NCBI GenBank assembly: GCA_965200035.1
Contig: OZ241334.1
Span: 2,666,001-2,730,000, forward strand
DNA from: UBA1952 sp965200035
Lineage (GTDB): Bacteria > Bacteroidota > Bacteroidia > Chitinophagales > Chitinophagaceae
Direction: 5' to 3'
DNA: 64,000 nt
Shown: positions 42,258 to 51,463 of the stretch, in pieces
How positions within the stretch are numbered: the first letter of the stretch is position 1
Layout of the letters: every line of letters begins with the position of its first letter
The notes under the pieces: model-generated
What the model was told of the DNA's origin: nothing
The model's database searches: none
Seen by the model: the letters and a program-made list of their open reading frames with translations, nothing else
Program-made: the position numbers and the translations under genes

Positions 42258-43628
42258 TTAATTTTGTTTGGAATAAATAATTCTTACTATTGGGCGCTTT
42301 GCCGGATCTATATTATTCATGCTGCCGACCAATAATCGGTATGCTCCGGGATAAGTGGCCGTGCCTGTAATCAATAAATGTAAGTCACTTTGGCTACTTG
42401 TAATAGCACTCTGTAATTCTCTTGGGATATTCAGCGTGTATTTGATGACTCCGGCGCTGTCCCTTGGTGTGCCGTCTATAAAGTTCAGCCCATCTGTAGT
42501 GCTGGAAGTTCCACGGTCGAGCACAGTATAACGGATGCCGCTGCTGCTGATGCCGTAAGGATAGATGCGGCCCGGCGCAAAGAAATAAGGATCGATAGAC
42601 GCGTCTGTTTTCTTGGTGAAAATAATTTCTACCTTATTTAATACAGATGTCGGCGGAATAGCTGTAAGCTTATCCAGATTTTTGAAGCGGAAATCAATAG
42701 CGGCGCCGGGTTGGTTTTCTAAAGCCAGCACTTGTGAATTGGGATCGAAAATGCTTGTATTGGTAAAGGTGCGGCTGATGCGGTTGTAACGGCTGGCATA
42801 AGTAGAGTTATAAGGCAAAGAGTAAGCCGTATCCCTGTTAGTGCTGTTGTGGGTGTACATCAGGATGTTGGCGCCTGCATACCGGTCTACAGTTCCATCT
42901 ACCAGAAAGTAAGGAAGTGCTCTGCCGGGGCCGGAAGTATCCGGAACAAAATAAATACCCGGGAATGCGCCAATGAAGCCTGCAAAAGAAGTATTGGTAT
43001 CCAGCGCAGCGCGAATGGTATTGCCGATTGAATTATTCAGTTTTACACGGAGGTGTGGTGCTACCCTGACTCCATCTACAATTACAGAATCAGCTATAAC
43101 ACCGCTACCGCGCGGTCCAACCCTGAATGTGCCGGTACCTACAATTGTATTTCCGGTGGATTTTTGAGTAAAAGGATAATATACAGCGCCTATAGAAAGG
43201 GTATCTGTAATCTGGTAGGCATTGATAGTATAAGAGCTGCTATTGATCGTATCACCCCAAGTAAATCCTGCATACGGCAGAATAGCTACCACGGAGTCAA
43301 TCACTTCGTCAGAAGGCAGCTTTGCGCCGGTGGTGGTTGGTACTACCTGTAAATAGGTGCTGCCTACCGTACGCGCAAGATCATCCTGCACCCAGCCGAT
43401 AGCCTGGTAAATGGAGAAAGCCGCAGAATTGGTGACAATAGAATCGTCCCGGACTGTCTTCGCTTCAAAAAAACTATCTGACAGGTAGAGTTGGAAGGTA
43501 TGAATATTATCTACCGCCGGTGTCACGTTCGAACTGATAATGGTATTTTCCTTACAGCTACCCAGGCCGAGCGCCATGGTGAGAGCTGCACATACAGCCA
43601 GAGAAAGCTTTGATATGCGAGAATTCAA
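42258..43628 (-). CDS. DUF4270 lipoprotein
   Basis: A 456-residue envelope lipoprotein: signal segment with cysteine 25 in LGLGSC. The body is beta-rich and matches the Bacteroidetes-specific DUF4270 family (for example DDLARTVGSTYLQV, VIDSVVAILPYAG, NLDKLTAIPPTSVLNKVEIIF). Its function is unknown. The start codon is TTG at 43628, fixed by the signal peptide. It lies between glmS and the glycogen-synthase homologue, an order I know from other Bacteroidetes. Confidence 0.88.
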   Translation of the reverse strand: MNSRISKLSLAVCAALTMALGLGSCKENTIISSNVTPAVDNIHTFQLYLSDSFFEAKTVRDDSIVTNSAAFSIYQAIGWVQDDLARTVGSTYLQVVPTTTGAKLPSDEVIDSVVAILPYAGFTWGDTINSSSYTINAYQITDTLSIGAVYYPFTQKSTGNTIVGTGTFRVGPRGSGVIADSVIVDGVRVAPHLRVKLNNSIGNTIRAALDTNTSFAGFIGAFPGIYFVPDTSGPGRALPYFLVDGTVDRYAGANILMYTHNSTNRDTAYSLPYNSTYASRYNRISRTFTNTSIFDPNSQVLALENQPGAAIDFRFKNLDKLTAIPPTSVLNKVEIIFTKKTDASIDPYFFAPGRIYPYGISSSGIRYTVLDRGTSSTTDGLNFIDGTPRDSAGVIKYTLNIPRELQSAITSSQSDLHLLITGTATYPGAYRLLVGSMNNIDPAKRPIVRIIYSKQN

Positions 43629-43680
43629 AGTGGATTACTTTTTAAAAAAGAGAGAAGGTGCGAATGTGCCGAATGTTTTT

Positions 43681-44508
43681 CTAAGAAGCTGTTAAGCTTT
43701 TATAAAGCTCCAGCAGCGGCGTCACGTCTTCTTTCCAGCTATCTTCCCATTTAACTACTTTTTTGTAGCGGCTTGGTTTTATTTCATCGATGATTTTTTT
43801 GTCCAGATCCGGAGCGCCGTGAATCACAACATCTGCACACTTGCTTGCTCCGAGCGTAAGATCCAGATTGGAGCCATTCTTATAAGCTTCCATATCTTTC
43901 TCTTTAATCTCGTTATTGATCATCGCTTTCTGGATGAAGTTATCGCCCAGCTTCTCATTGAACTGATCCGGCTGCGCTGTGTAAATCACCTTTGAATAAT
44001 TGAATACCGGCTCTTTCTTATAAGCAGTCTTCAGGTATAATGGCAGCAAAGAAGTCATCCAGCCATGACAATGAATGAGGTGAGGAGGCCAGCCGAATTT
44101 CTTTACCGTTTCCAGCGCGCTCTTGCAGAAGAAAATCATGCGCTCTGCATTATCATCAAAAAACTCATCCTGATCGTTGCGAAATACCTGCTTGCGCTTA
44201 AAATAATCGTCGTTGTCCATGAAGTAAACCTGCAGGCGCGCATTCGGCAGAGAGGCTACTTTAATGATGAGCGGATAATCGTCCTTATCTATAATAATAT
44301 TGATGCCGGACAGCCTTACTACTTCGTGCAGGCGGTGGCGGCGCTCATTGATCACGCCGAAACGGGGCATGATCACCCGTATTTCCATGCCAGAGTCAAA
44401 AGTCTTAATCGCCAGCTTGTTCAGAATATGGGCAAAATCTGTAAACTCTAAGTAGGGAGATAGTTCGTTTGCAACAATTAAAACACGTTTCTTTGCGTCA
44501 GCAGACAT
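43681..44508 (-). CDS. Glycogen/starch synthase homologue, N-terminal domain only
   Basis: A 275-residue protein matching the first Rossmann domain of family GT5 glycogen synthases (KKRVLIVANELSPYL, GMEIRVIMPRFGVI, PPHLIHCHGWMTSLLPLYL). Two things are missing: the K-T-G-G-L substrate loop near residue 20, replaced by LEFTDFAHIL, and the whole C-terminal domain that binds the sugar nucleotide. It therefore probably does not make glycogen. Databases label such Bacteroidetes proteins glycogen synthase by similarity. It is head-to-head with panC and upstream of DUF4270 and glmS, a conserved block. A cell-wall or sugar-sensing role is only a guess. Confidence 0.8.
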   Translation of the reverse strand: MSADAKKRVLIVANELSPYLEFTDFAHILNKLAIKTFDSGMEIRVIMPRFGVINERRHRLHEVVRLSGINIIIDKDDYPLIIKVASLPNARLQVYFMDNDDYFKRKQVFRNDQDEFFDDNAERMIFFCKSALETVKKFGWPPHLIHCHGWMTSLLPLYLKTAYKKEPVFNYSKVIYTAQPDQFNEKLGDNFIQKAMINNEIKEKDMEAYKNGSNLDLTLGASKCADVVIHGAPDLDKKIIDEIKPSRYKKVVKWEDSWKEDVTPLLELYKSLTAS

Positions 44509-44559
44509 GGGCGCTATTTGTATTAAAGAAATTAACTCACAGCAAGGCGCTGTAAATAG

Positions 44560-44571
44560 TTTGCAAAATTA
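44560..44571. promoter_or_regulatory. Interlocked -7 boxes for panC and the glycogen-synthase homologue
   Basis: On the minus strand 44571-44564 reads TAATTTTG, an exact -7 box. On the plus strand TAGTTTG overlaps it (one base shorter than the consensus). The shared core is TTTGCAAA at 44560-44567, as in the folP/DUF1599 gap. Confidence 0.45.
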
Positions 44572-44629
44572 CGAAAATCTACCATCCCATTTTCAATTAA
44601 GTTTTCCAGCAGAAATTTTTGCTTCTTCT

Positions 44630-45472
44630 ATGATTATTTTCAAGCATGCTGCCGACCTGCAAGCGTACCTTAAAACCAAAGACAAGATTGCTTTTATTCC
44701 TACAATGGGTGCGCTGCACGCCGGTCATACTTCGCTGATTAAGCTGGCGGTTAATCGTGGAGAATTTACAGTATGCAGTATTTTTGTAAATCCTACCCAA
44801 TTCAATGATCCTAAGGACTTTGAAAAATATCCTAAAAGCACGGATGGCGATATCTTGCTACTGACGGAGGCTGGCTGTGAAGTATTGTTTCTCCCTGAAG
44901 TCAATGAAATCTATCCCGGCGGAGCAGAAAAGGTAAAATCTTATGAGTTCGATTATCTGGAAACGGTACTGGAAGGCGCACAGCGTCCCGGGCACTTCCG
45001 CGGTGTGGGGCAGGTGGTAGGCCGACTGCTGGAAATTGTGAATCCCGATTTTCTCTACCTCGGTCAAAAAGACTATCAGCAGTGCATGGTCATCGCCGAT
45101 CTTGTCCGCCAAATGGGTAAGGATAATCAGATAAGTCTTGTTACCTGCCCGACCGTACGTGAGCCGGATGGTCTGGCAATGAGCTCACGCAACCGCAGGC
45201 TGAGCGAAGCGCAGCGCTCCCTGGCCGGCATCATTTATCAATGCCTCGTATCAATACAAAGCAAAGCGGAAGATGGTAAATTCGGCATCGTACAGAAAGA
45301 ATGCGCCGAGCTGCTAAAAGCCAAAGGATTTGAGCCGGAATATATAGAGCTGGCCAATGCAGCCAACCTGAATCTGATGGACAATTACGATCAAAACACT
45401 CCACAGGTGGCCCTGATAGCTGCCCGGCTGGGAGGCATCCGCCTGATCGACAACATGCTGGTCAACGAATAA
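44630..45472 (+). CDS. panC: Pantothenate synthetase
   Basis: Joins pantoate and beta-alanine to make pantothenate (vitamin B5). The 280-residue protein has the nucleotide-binding PTMGALHAGH at 24-33, FVNPTQFNDPKDFEKYP, GQKDYQQCMVI and the late SSRNRRLSE motif. ATG 44630 gives the usual N-terminus IIFKHAADLQAYL; a frame back to 44507 would overlap the divergent gene. panB and panD are not adjacent. It converges with pyk. Confidence 0.96.
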   Translation: MIIFKHAADLQAYLKTKDKIAFIPTMGALHAGHTSLIKLAVNRGEFTVCSIFVNPTQFNDPKDFEKYPKSTDGDILLLTEAGCEVLFLPEVNEIYPGGAEKVKSYEFDYLETVLEGAQRPGHFRGVGQVVGRLLEIVNPDFLYLGQKDYQQCMVIADLVRQMGKDNQISLVTCPTVREPDGLAMSSRNRRLSEAQRSLAGIIYQCLVSIQSKAEDGKFGIVQKECAELLKAKGFEPEYIELANAANLNLMDNYDQNTPQVALIAARLGGIRLIDNMLVNE

Positions 45473-45503
45473 ATGTAGAGGAACGCGCCCATAAGCGCTT
45501 TCT

Positions 45504-46946
45504 TTAAATAGCGGTTGATGCACCCTGCACCCGCGAAATCTTCAGCATATTGGTAGGCAGATGCTCCTCGACCGGAAGGCTGCCGGTATTGATGACCACA
45601 TCGCCTTCCTTGATAAGCCCGCGTTCTTTCAGAAAGCAAATCTGATCGTCAATCACCTTGTCAATACCATCTTCTTTATCATAGTAGAAAGCCTGTACGC
45701 CCCAGCTCAGGCTTAGCTGATTGATGAGTGTCTGCGTTTTGGTAAATACAAACAAGGGCGAACGCGGACGGTAGCTCGAAAGCATAAATCCGGTGTAGCC
45801 GCTCTGCGTCATCCCGATCAGAGCATTGGCTTGTACATCGCGCGCCATTTCACAGGCATTATAACATACTGCATCGCTCAGGAAAGACGGGGATTTTGAC
45901 TGCGGCTGCAGGTTACGGTTATAGACGGCGTCCTCTTTTTCCACTTCATTGATAATGCTGACCATCGTGCGGATTACCAGTTCAGGATACTGGCCCATTG
46001 CCGTTTCGCCGCTAAGCATCACGGCGTCGGCACCTTCCAGCACCGCATTCGCTACATCGGTGATCTCACTGCGGTTGGGCCGCGTACGGTCAATCATGCT
46101 TTCCATCATCTGCGTAGCTATGATCACCGGCTTGGCGCGGTGAATGCACATCCGCACAATTTTCTTCTGGATCATCGGAATCTGCTCCAGCGGCAGCTCT
46201 ACGCCCAGGTCGCCGCGGGCCACCATCACCGCATCTGAGGCAAGGATTACTTCACGCAGACGTTCGAGCGCTTCCGGCTTTTCAATCTTGGAGATGATCT
46301 TGGCATTGCTGCCTTTTTGCTTCAATATTTCGCGCAGCGCAGCCACATCTTCCGGCTGCCGTACAAACGACAGCGCTACCCAGTCTATATGATGCTCAAT
46401 AATAAAATCGAGATCAGTCAAGTCTTTTTCTGAAAGGGATGGCAGGGATATTTTGGTATCCGGCAGGTTAACACCTTTTTTGGAGGACAGGATGCCTGGT
46501 ACGGTCACCTTCACGCGCACTTTTCCATCTGGCAGAATCTCAATGACCAATACTTCTATCTTGCCATCATCCAGCAATATCTTTTCCCCTACCTGCACAT
46601 CATGCGCGAAATTGGGGTAGGAGATATACACGCTTTCATGTGTACCGATACTAGGCTCATTGACAAATAAAAACTCATCGCCAATCTTCAAGTCCAGCGC
46701 ATTATCCTGGATTTCACCCACGCGCAACTTGGGACCTTGTAAGTCTGCAAGAATCGCGATATTAAATAAATGCTCCTCATTAATGCGGCGGATGTGCTGC
46801 ATCACCGACAAGTGCTGATCGTGCGTGCCATGCGAGAAGTTCAGGCGAAATACGTTGACCCCTTCCTGTACCAGCGCCAGCAGCTTTTCATACGTATTGC
46901 TTGCAGGGCCAACGGTGGCAATGATCTTGGTTTTATGTAAAAGCAT
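45504..46946 (-). CDS. pyk: Pyruvate kinase
   Basis: Last step of glycolysis: phosphoenolpyruvate plus ADP to pyruvate plus ATP. The 480-residue protein has TKIIATVGPASNTYEKL at the start, NFSHGTHDQH, the domain B region, the active-site MVARGDLGVELPLEQIPMIQKK and the C-terminal regulatory domain. Length is normal. It lies downstream of the VWA protein and gpmI on the same strand, with a 146-bp gap. Confidence 0.97.
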   Translation of the reverse strand: MLLHKTKIIATVGPASNTYEKLLALVQEGVNVFRLNFSHGTHDQHLSVMQHIRRINEEHLFNIAILADLQGPKLRVGEIQDNALDLKIGDEFLFVNEPSIGTHESVYISYPNFAHDVQVGEKILLDDGKIEVLVIEILPDGKVRVKVTVPGILSSKKGVNLPDTKISLPSLSEKDLTDLDFIIEHHIDWVALSFVRQPEDVAALREILKQKGSNAKIISKIEKPEALERLREVILASDAVMVARGDLGVELPLEQIPMIQKKIVRMCIHRAKPVIIATQMMESMIDRTRPNRSEITDVANAVLEGADAVMLSGETAMGQYPELVIRTMVSIINEVEKEDAVYNRNLQPQSKSPSFLSDAVCYNACEMARDVQANALIGMTQSGYTGFMLSSYRPRSPLFVFTKTQTLINQLSLSWGVQAFYYDKEDGIDKVIDDQICFLKERGLIKEGDVVINTGSLPVEEHLPTNMLKISRVQGASTAI

Positions 46947-47092
46947 GGATTGATTTTGTGTAGAATGGATCGTTTCTGAATCCGTAGGGCAAGTTATTTA
47001 TTTTAAAACTGTGCGGGGTTAGGGCAATCTTAAATTTGAAGCAGTCCGGAGCTTATCTTCGGGCTGTTGACGGGCCGCTGGCCCGCAGCGCA

Positions 47093-49105
47093 CTATTGCG
47101 CCAGCCAGTATTTCCGCAAGAGCCATTCAGATGCCGCTACCAGCAGAATCAGGAAGAAATACCATTTCCAGTCCACCAGCGGAAGGCTTTCCTCCGTGCT
47201 TTGCAACAGCGGACGGATAGACTGATTGTGCGCAATGCTGTCATATATCGACTGCATATTGGCCTGAATAAAAGAAGCGCCGACATATTTTTTGGCCAGC
47301 CCGTACAGCAGCGGATAATCTGCGCCGGTCTCCATCAGCTCCATAGGCACACTGGCCACCACAAAGCTGCCGGAAGCCATATATGCCTTGCCATTGTAAG
47401 TAGTCTTGGCAGTATAGCTATAAGTGCCGCCGGGCTGTGTGCCAATATTTAACCGGTAAGCATTGCCCGTACGCTCAAAAGAAAACGGCTGGATTTTACC
47501 GGCGCTGTCTTTCACCGTCAGAGCAGCTTCCGGTGTATTGATCTGCTCATTGGATGCATTCAGCAGGTAAGCGTTGAACGAAATATTCTCTCCATCGTTC
47601 CATTCATATTTCGGCTGTTCTGCGCGGAATGGATTTTCCTGCACATTAGCGGCCAGAGCGGCTACCGTTTGCCGGATGCACTCATCCACCACTTCGTGAT
47701 TATGAAAATACCGGTACTCATACAAACGCCACCGCCAGATACCCTCACCCGCTAAGATCGCCTGTGGCACACTGCCCGATTGCAGCATCCACAAAGGTTG
47801 CTGGCTGCCCTTCTGGGTAAACAATGCCTGTGTATTTGTGCTTGCCTGTACTGTACCTGAAGGGACACTAAGCGGAGGGAGCTTATCCGTTACGCTGGCA
47901 ATGCGCGCGGGTAGTGCAAAAGTGGAAAAAGAAGTGTTCTGCCCCGCATAGACATCATGCTGCGCGGCATTATTAATGCTAAGCGTGGCTGCGGTTGTGG
48001 TAATATTATTTCCGCTGGTATTGGTGAGGATATACCAGACCGGCTTTCCGGTTAATGCAGGAATGCTGCCTGTAACGCCGGGCAGTCCGTGCAGGATAAT
48101 CACCTGGTATTCGGCAGGATTGATCGCCGCACCATCCGCCATTTTTACCGTTACATTATACGTCTCCAGTCCGGCGAGGGCTTCGCGCAGCGCATTGACG
48201 TCGGGGTGGGGGGCAGCCGCTAAGATGAGAATGGATTTTTTCTCCTCAACGACCTGTACGAATATTTCCCGCCGGTTGTTGGATACATTCACTTCGCCGG
48301 GAGCAGAAGATAGAATCAGCGTGTAATGATGCAATCCTGCGACAGCTGCTTTCACTGTAAAAGAGATGGACCGGTCATATTTACCGGCAGCAACATTAAG
48401 CGGAATGCTTTGCAGCGTACTCGCGCCTTCGGAAAGCTGAACAGTTCCATTATAACCTTCGCAGCCTAATGCAAGTAAGTCAGCCCTTATCTCAAACTGA
48501 TTATTGAGCGCTACCGTGCGATTGGCATAAGTCTGTGTAATGCGCAGATCCTTTGCTGTAGCAGTATCTCCGAGTGCAATAGCGTAAAGCGGACTATGCA
48601 ATACCGGATTCTGAAACAATGGGTGAATGCCCTGATTAAAGCGACCATCTGTAGCAATGACGACTGCACCAAGATTCTGCTGTCCATAAAATTCCTGAAC
48701 CTGTTGTAGTGCTGTAGCTATATCGGTAGCAGGCTGCTTATAACGGTAGATCGTATCGCTTTGCAGATTGGCTCCGAAGCCGCGGATAATGACGCGGTAC
48801 TTGCTTTTCAGCTTGTTCAGCAATTCAGCCGATTGTGCCCTATAAGTGCTGGTGTCATTTTTCAACGAAGCCGGTATGGATGCCGATTCATCCTGCAGAA
48901 AAACGATTGCAGGATTCAGGGTAGTCTCTTTGGTAATGGATATGGAAGGCGCCAGCAGCAACAGCCACACCAGCATAGCTACCAAACCTCTTAATAAAGC
49001 AGTGAGCCATGGATATGGCACATGCCTCCGCACATCAGCACGGTAGGTAAAGTAAACAACAGCCGCGACAGTAATGATTGCAAGGGGCCAAAGTAATAAT
49101 TGCAT
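47093..49105 (-). CDS. Membrane protein with von Willebrand A-like domain
   Basis: A 670-residue protein with two N-terminal membrane spans (about 2-20 and 37-53), a large presumably periplasmic part and a C-terminal span (about 650-665). A MIDAS-like DESAS motif is at 72-76 (VFLQDESASIP), followed by the VWA-like fold (NLGAVVIATDGRFNQG). This resembles the BatA/DUF4159-type VWA membrane proteins of Bacteroidetes that often work with MoxR ATPases. I use ATG 49105; a TTG at 49117 would add four residues. The gene sits between gpmI (36 bp upstream) and pyk, with no bat genes near. Confidence 0.8.
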   Translation of the reverse strand: MQLLLWPLAIITVAAVVYFTYRADVRRHVPYPWLTALLRGLVAMLVWLLLLAPSISITKETTLNPAIVFLQDESASIPASLKNDTSTYRAQSAELLNKLKSKYRVIIRGFGANLQSDTIYRYKQPATDIATALQQVQEFYGQQNLGAVVIATDGRFNQGIHPLFQNPVLHSPLYAIALGDTATAKDLRITQTYANRTVALNNQFEIRADLLALGCEGYNGTVQLSEGASTLQSIPLNVAAGKYDRSISFTVKAAVAGLHHYTLILSSAPGEVNVSNNRREIFVQVVEEKKSILILAAAPHPDVNALREALAGLETYNVTVKMADGAAINPAEYQVIILHGLPGVTGSIPALTGKPVWYILTNTSGNNITTTAATLSINNAAQHDVYAGQNTSFSTFALPARIASVTDKLPPLSVPSGTVQASTNTQALFTQKGSQQPLWMLQSGSVPQAILAGEGIWRWRLYEYRYFHNHEVVDECIRQTVAALAANVQENPFRAEQPKYEWNDGENISFNAYLLNASNEQINTPEAALTVKDSAGKIQPFSFERTGNAYRLNIGTQPGGTYSYTAKTTYNGKAYMASGSFVVASVPMELMETGADYPLLYGLAKKYVGASFIQANMQSIYDSIAHNQSIRPLLQSTEESLPLVDWKWYFFLILLVAASEWLLRKYWLAQ

Positions 49106-49141
49106 GAATGGCTGCAAACTAAGCTATAATCGGCAAATCAA

Positions 49142-50677
49142 TCAGCCCCTGGGATCAATCAGAACCTTGCCGGTCATCTCTGCCGGAATGGTGATGCCCA
49201 TATACGCTAGCATAGTAGGCGCTACATCTCCGAGCTTACCGGGCTGCAATGCTCCTTTATAATCTTCAGAGATCAGGAACAGCGGAACAGGATTGAGTGT
49301 ATGAGCCGTATTGGGCGAGCCGTCTTCATTCAATATATAATCTGCATTGCCGTGATCAGCGGTCAGGAATACCGCATAGCCGTGCTTCAAAGCTTCAGGA
49401 ATGATTTTACCCACACATTCATCTACTGTCTCTACTGCTTTTATTACTGCATCCCAAACACCGGTATGGCCTACCATATCTGCATTGGCGAAGTTGAGGC
49501 AAATGAAGTCGGCTGATTCTTTATCAATTTCCGGCAGGATGGCATTGGTAATATCCCGTGCACTCATTTCCGGCTTCTGATCGTAAGTGGCCACCTCTTT
49601 GGCAGAGGGACACATAATCCTGCGCTCGCCTTCAAACGGCGTTTCACGGCCTCCGGAAAAGAAAAAGGTTACGTGCGGGTATTTTTCGGTTTCGGCAATG
49701 CGGATCTGCGTTTTAACATTGGCAGCCAGCACTTCCCCGATAGTGTTCGTCAGGTTATCATTATGAAAAATGACGCCTACGTTTTTAAAAGAAGCATCAT
49801 ACTCAGTCATCGTGATATAATGCAGCTTCAGCGGGCCCATGCCAAATTCCGGAAAGGCTTTCTGCGTAAGCACTTCGGTAATCTCGCGGCAGCGGTCTGT
49901 ACGGAAGTTAAAGCAGATCACCACATCATCTTCGGCAATGACAGACAGTGGCCTGTTGTTCTGATCGCTAACAATAATTGGTTTGATAAATTCATCGGTA
50001 ACCCCGGCATCATAGCTCTTCTTTACCGCTTCGAGGGCGTCCTGAGTGGCTTCCCCGGTACCGCGCACCAGCAGATCGTATGCCTGCTTTACCCGATCCC
50101 AGCGCTTATCGCGGTCCATGGCAAAGTATCTGCCGCAGACGGATGCGATCACCGCATTGGTGTCCTTTATATGTTCCTGTAAGTCAGATAAAAACTGGTA
50201 GCCGCTTTTCGGATCTGTATCGCGGCCATCTGTAAAAGCGTGAATCGCCACTTTCGGTACCGCTGCTTTTGCCGCAAGATCGCAAAGCGCTTTCAGATGC
50301 TCTGTATGCGAGTGAACGCCTCCGTTGGAAACGAGGCCGATAAAATGAACCGTTTTACCGGAAGCTTTGGCTGTATTGAATGCCGCGCTCAGCACCGGGC
50401 TTTGCGCAAGCTCATGATTCTTGATGGCAACATTGATTCGCTCCAGTTCCTGATATACAATGCGCCCGGCGCCAAGATTGAGGTGACCAACTTCAGAGTT
50501 GCCCATCTGTCCCTCGGGAAGTCCTACCGCTTTGCCGCAGGTGACCAGCTCCGTATTCGGGTAACGGTCATAGAGAGAAGAGACAAAAGGAGTGTGGGCA
50601 TTGGCAATGGCATTCGAGGAACGAACTTTACCGTGGCCCCATCCATCCATGATAAGGAGCATTGCTTTTTTGGACAT
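49142..50677 (-). CDS. gpmI: 2,3-bisphosphoglycerate-independent phosphoglycerate mutase
   Basis: Interconverts 3- and 2-phosphoglycerate in glycolysis using two manganese ions. The 511-residue protein starts SKKAMLLIMDGWGHG (first metal aspartate), has the catalytic serine in GQMGNSEVGHLNLGAGR, and ends with FLTADHGNADYILNEDGSPNTAHT. Length is right. A -7 box is only five bases before the ATG. The VWA gene follows closely. Confidence 0.97.
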   Translation of the reverse strand: MSKKAMLLIMDGWGHGKVRSSNAIANAHTPFVSSLYDRYPNTELVTCGKAVGLPEGQMGNSEVGHLNLGAGRIVYQELERINVAIKNHELAQSPVLSAAFNTAKASGKTVHFIGLVSNGGVHSHTEHLKALCDLAAKAAVPKVAIHAFTDGRDTDPKSGYQFLSDLQEHIKDTNAVIASVCGRYFAMDRDKRWDRVKQAYDLLVRGTGEATQDALEAVKKSYDAGVTDEFIKPIIVSDQNNRPLSVIAEDDVVICFNFRTDRCREITEVLTQKAFPEFGMGPLKLHYITMTEYDASFKNVGVIFHNDNLTNTIGEVLAANVKTQIRIAETEKYPHVTFFFSGGRETPFEGERRIMCPSAKEVATYDQKPEMSARDITNAILPEIDKESADFICLNFANADMVGHTGVWDAVIKAVETVDECVGKIIPEALKHGYAVFLTADHGNADYILNEDGSPNTAHTLNPVPLFLISEDYKGALQPGKLGDVAPTMLAYMGITIPAEMTGKVLIDPRG

Positions 50678-50682
50678 GAATG

Positions 50683-50690
50683 CAAAGCTA
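50683..50690 (-). promoter_or_regulatory. -7 box of the gpmI promoter
   Basis: The minus strand reads TAGCTTTG, an exact TAnnTTTG match, with 5 bases between the box and the ATG. The transcript would be nearly leaderless. Confidence 0.5.
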
Positions 50691-50982
50691 AGTCACGGGT
50701 GTTATATGAACAGAGGACAGTGCTGCGTAGTAACCATACGGATAGTTAAACTTTTAACAAGTGATCAGGTCAAATCAATGATTTATGAAAAAATAATAAG
50801 AATCATTATTTAATAAAATATCAAAATTGTCGCTTGGGGAGTTAATTATTCTAATTTTGCTGGGAAAGCCATCTGTCTATGTTATTAATCAGGAATATTT
50901 TAAAAAAATCCGCTGCTTTAATAAAACTTTGGCATGGTTTGTGCAGTTATCTAATAGCTATTGATCGGAAGATTAAGTATCA
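50691..50982 (+). promoter_or_regulatory. A/T-rich intergenic region with -7 box for the DUF4783 gene
   Basis: The gap between gpmI and the DUF4783 gene is about 300 bp and has no gene. TAATTTTG at 50852-50859 is an exact -7 box with TTG at 50827-50829 (22-bp gap) as a possible -33 element. That would give a leader of about 115 bases, long for this genome. No conserved riboswitch structure was recognised. Confidence 0.4.
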
Positions 50983-51390
50983 ATGAAAAAAAGCATTTTT
51001 ATAAAATTGCATTCCATTTTAATGGTATTGACTCTGGTCTTCCATGTATCAATGGCGCAAAGCGTAACGCTGAGTAACATTGAGCGGGCCATGAAAGTGG
51101 GCGATGTAAACGGGCTTTCCGGCTATTTTGGCAACTCTATTGATATTACCATCAATCAAAATCAATCTACTTACAGTAATACTCAGGCACAAATGGTGCT
51201 GCGCGATTTTTTCAATAAGAATGGAGTCCGCAGCTTCGATTTCACCCACACAGGCAACTCGCCGACCAACAATATTCTGTTTTGCGTTGGTAGCCTTAAT
51301 ACCAACAGCGGCACGTTTAAAGTGTACATGTACCTGAAGCAGCAGTCAGAGAACGTATCGGTGCTGCGCGAGATAAAAATTCAGAAATAG
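50983..51390 (+). CDS. DUF4783 secreted protein
   Basis: A 135-residue protein with a signal peptide (about 1-25, ending SMAQ) and a DUF4783 domain, an NTF2-like fold confined to Bacteroidetes: LSNIERAMKVGDVNGLSGYFGNSIDITI, then YSNTQAQMVLRDFFNKNGVRSFDFTHTG. Function unknown. ATG 50983. A strong terminator follows after 14 bp. Confidence 0.85.
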   Translation: MKKSIFIKLHSILMVLTLVFHVSMAQSVTLSNIERAMKVGDVNGLSGYFGNSIDITINQNQSTYSNTQAQMVLRDFFNKNGVRSFDFTHTGNSPTNNILFCVGSLNTNSGTFKVYMYLKQQSENVSVLREIKIQK

Positions 51391-51404
51391 TTTCCTGTCA
51401 TTAA

Positions 51405-51442
51405 CAAAAAAACGTTCTACTTAAAGGCAGAACGTTTTTTTG
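51405..51442. terminator. Bidirectional terminator between DUF4783 and uvrD-like genes
   Basis: CAAAAAAACGTTCT pairs exactly with AGAACGTTTTTTTG across a 10-base loop, between convergent genes. Confidence 0.9.
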
Positions 51443-51463
51443 TTTGTAGCAATGCTAATAACA

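Noticed and set aside
40408..42260. glmS ribozyme
   Set aside because: Only 11 bp separate DUF4270 and glmS, leaving no room for a ribozyme.
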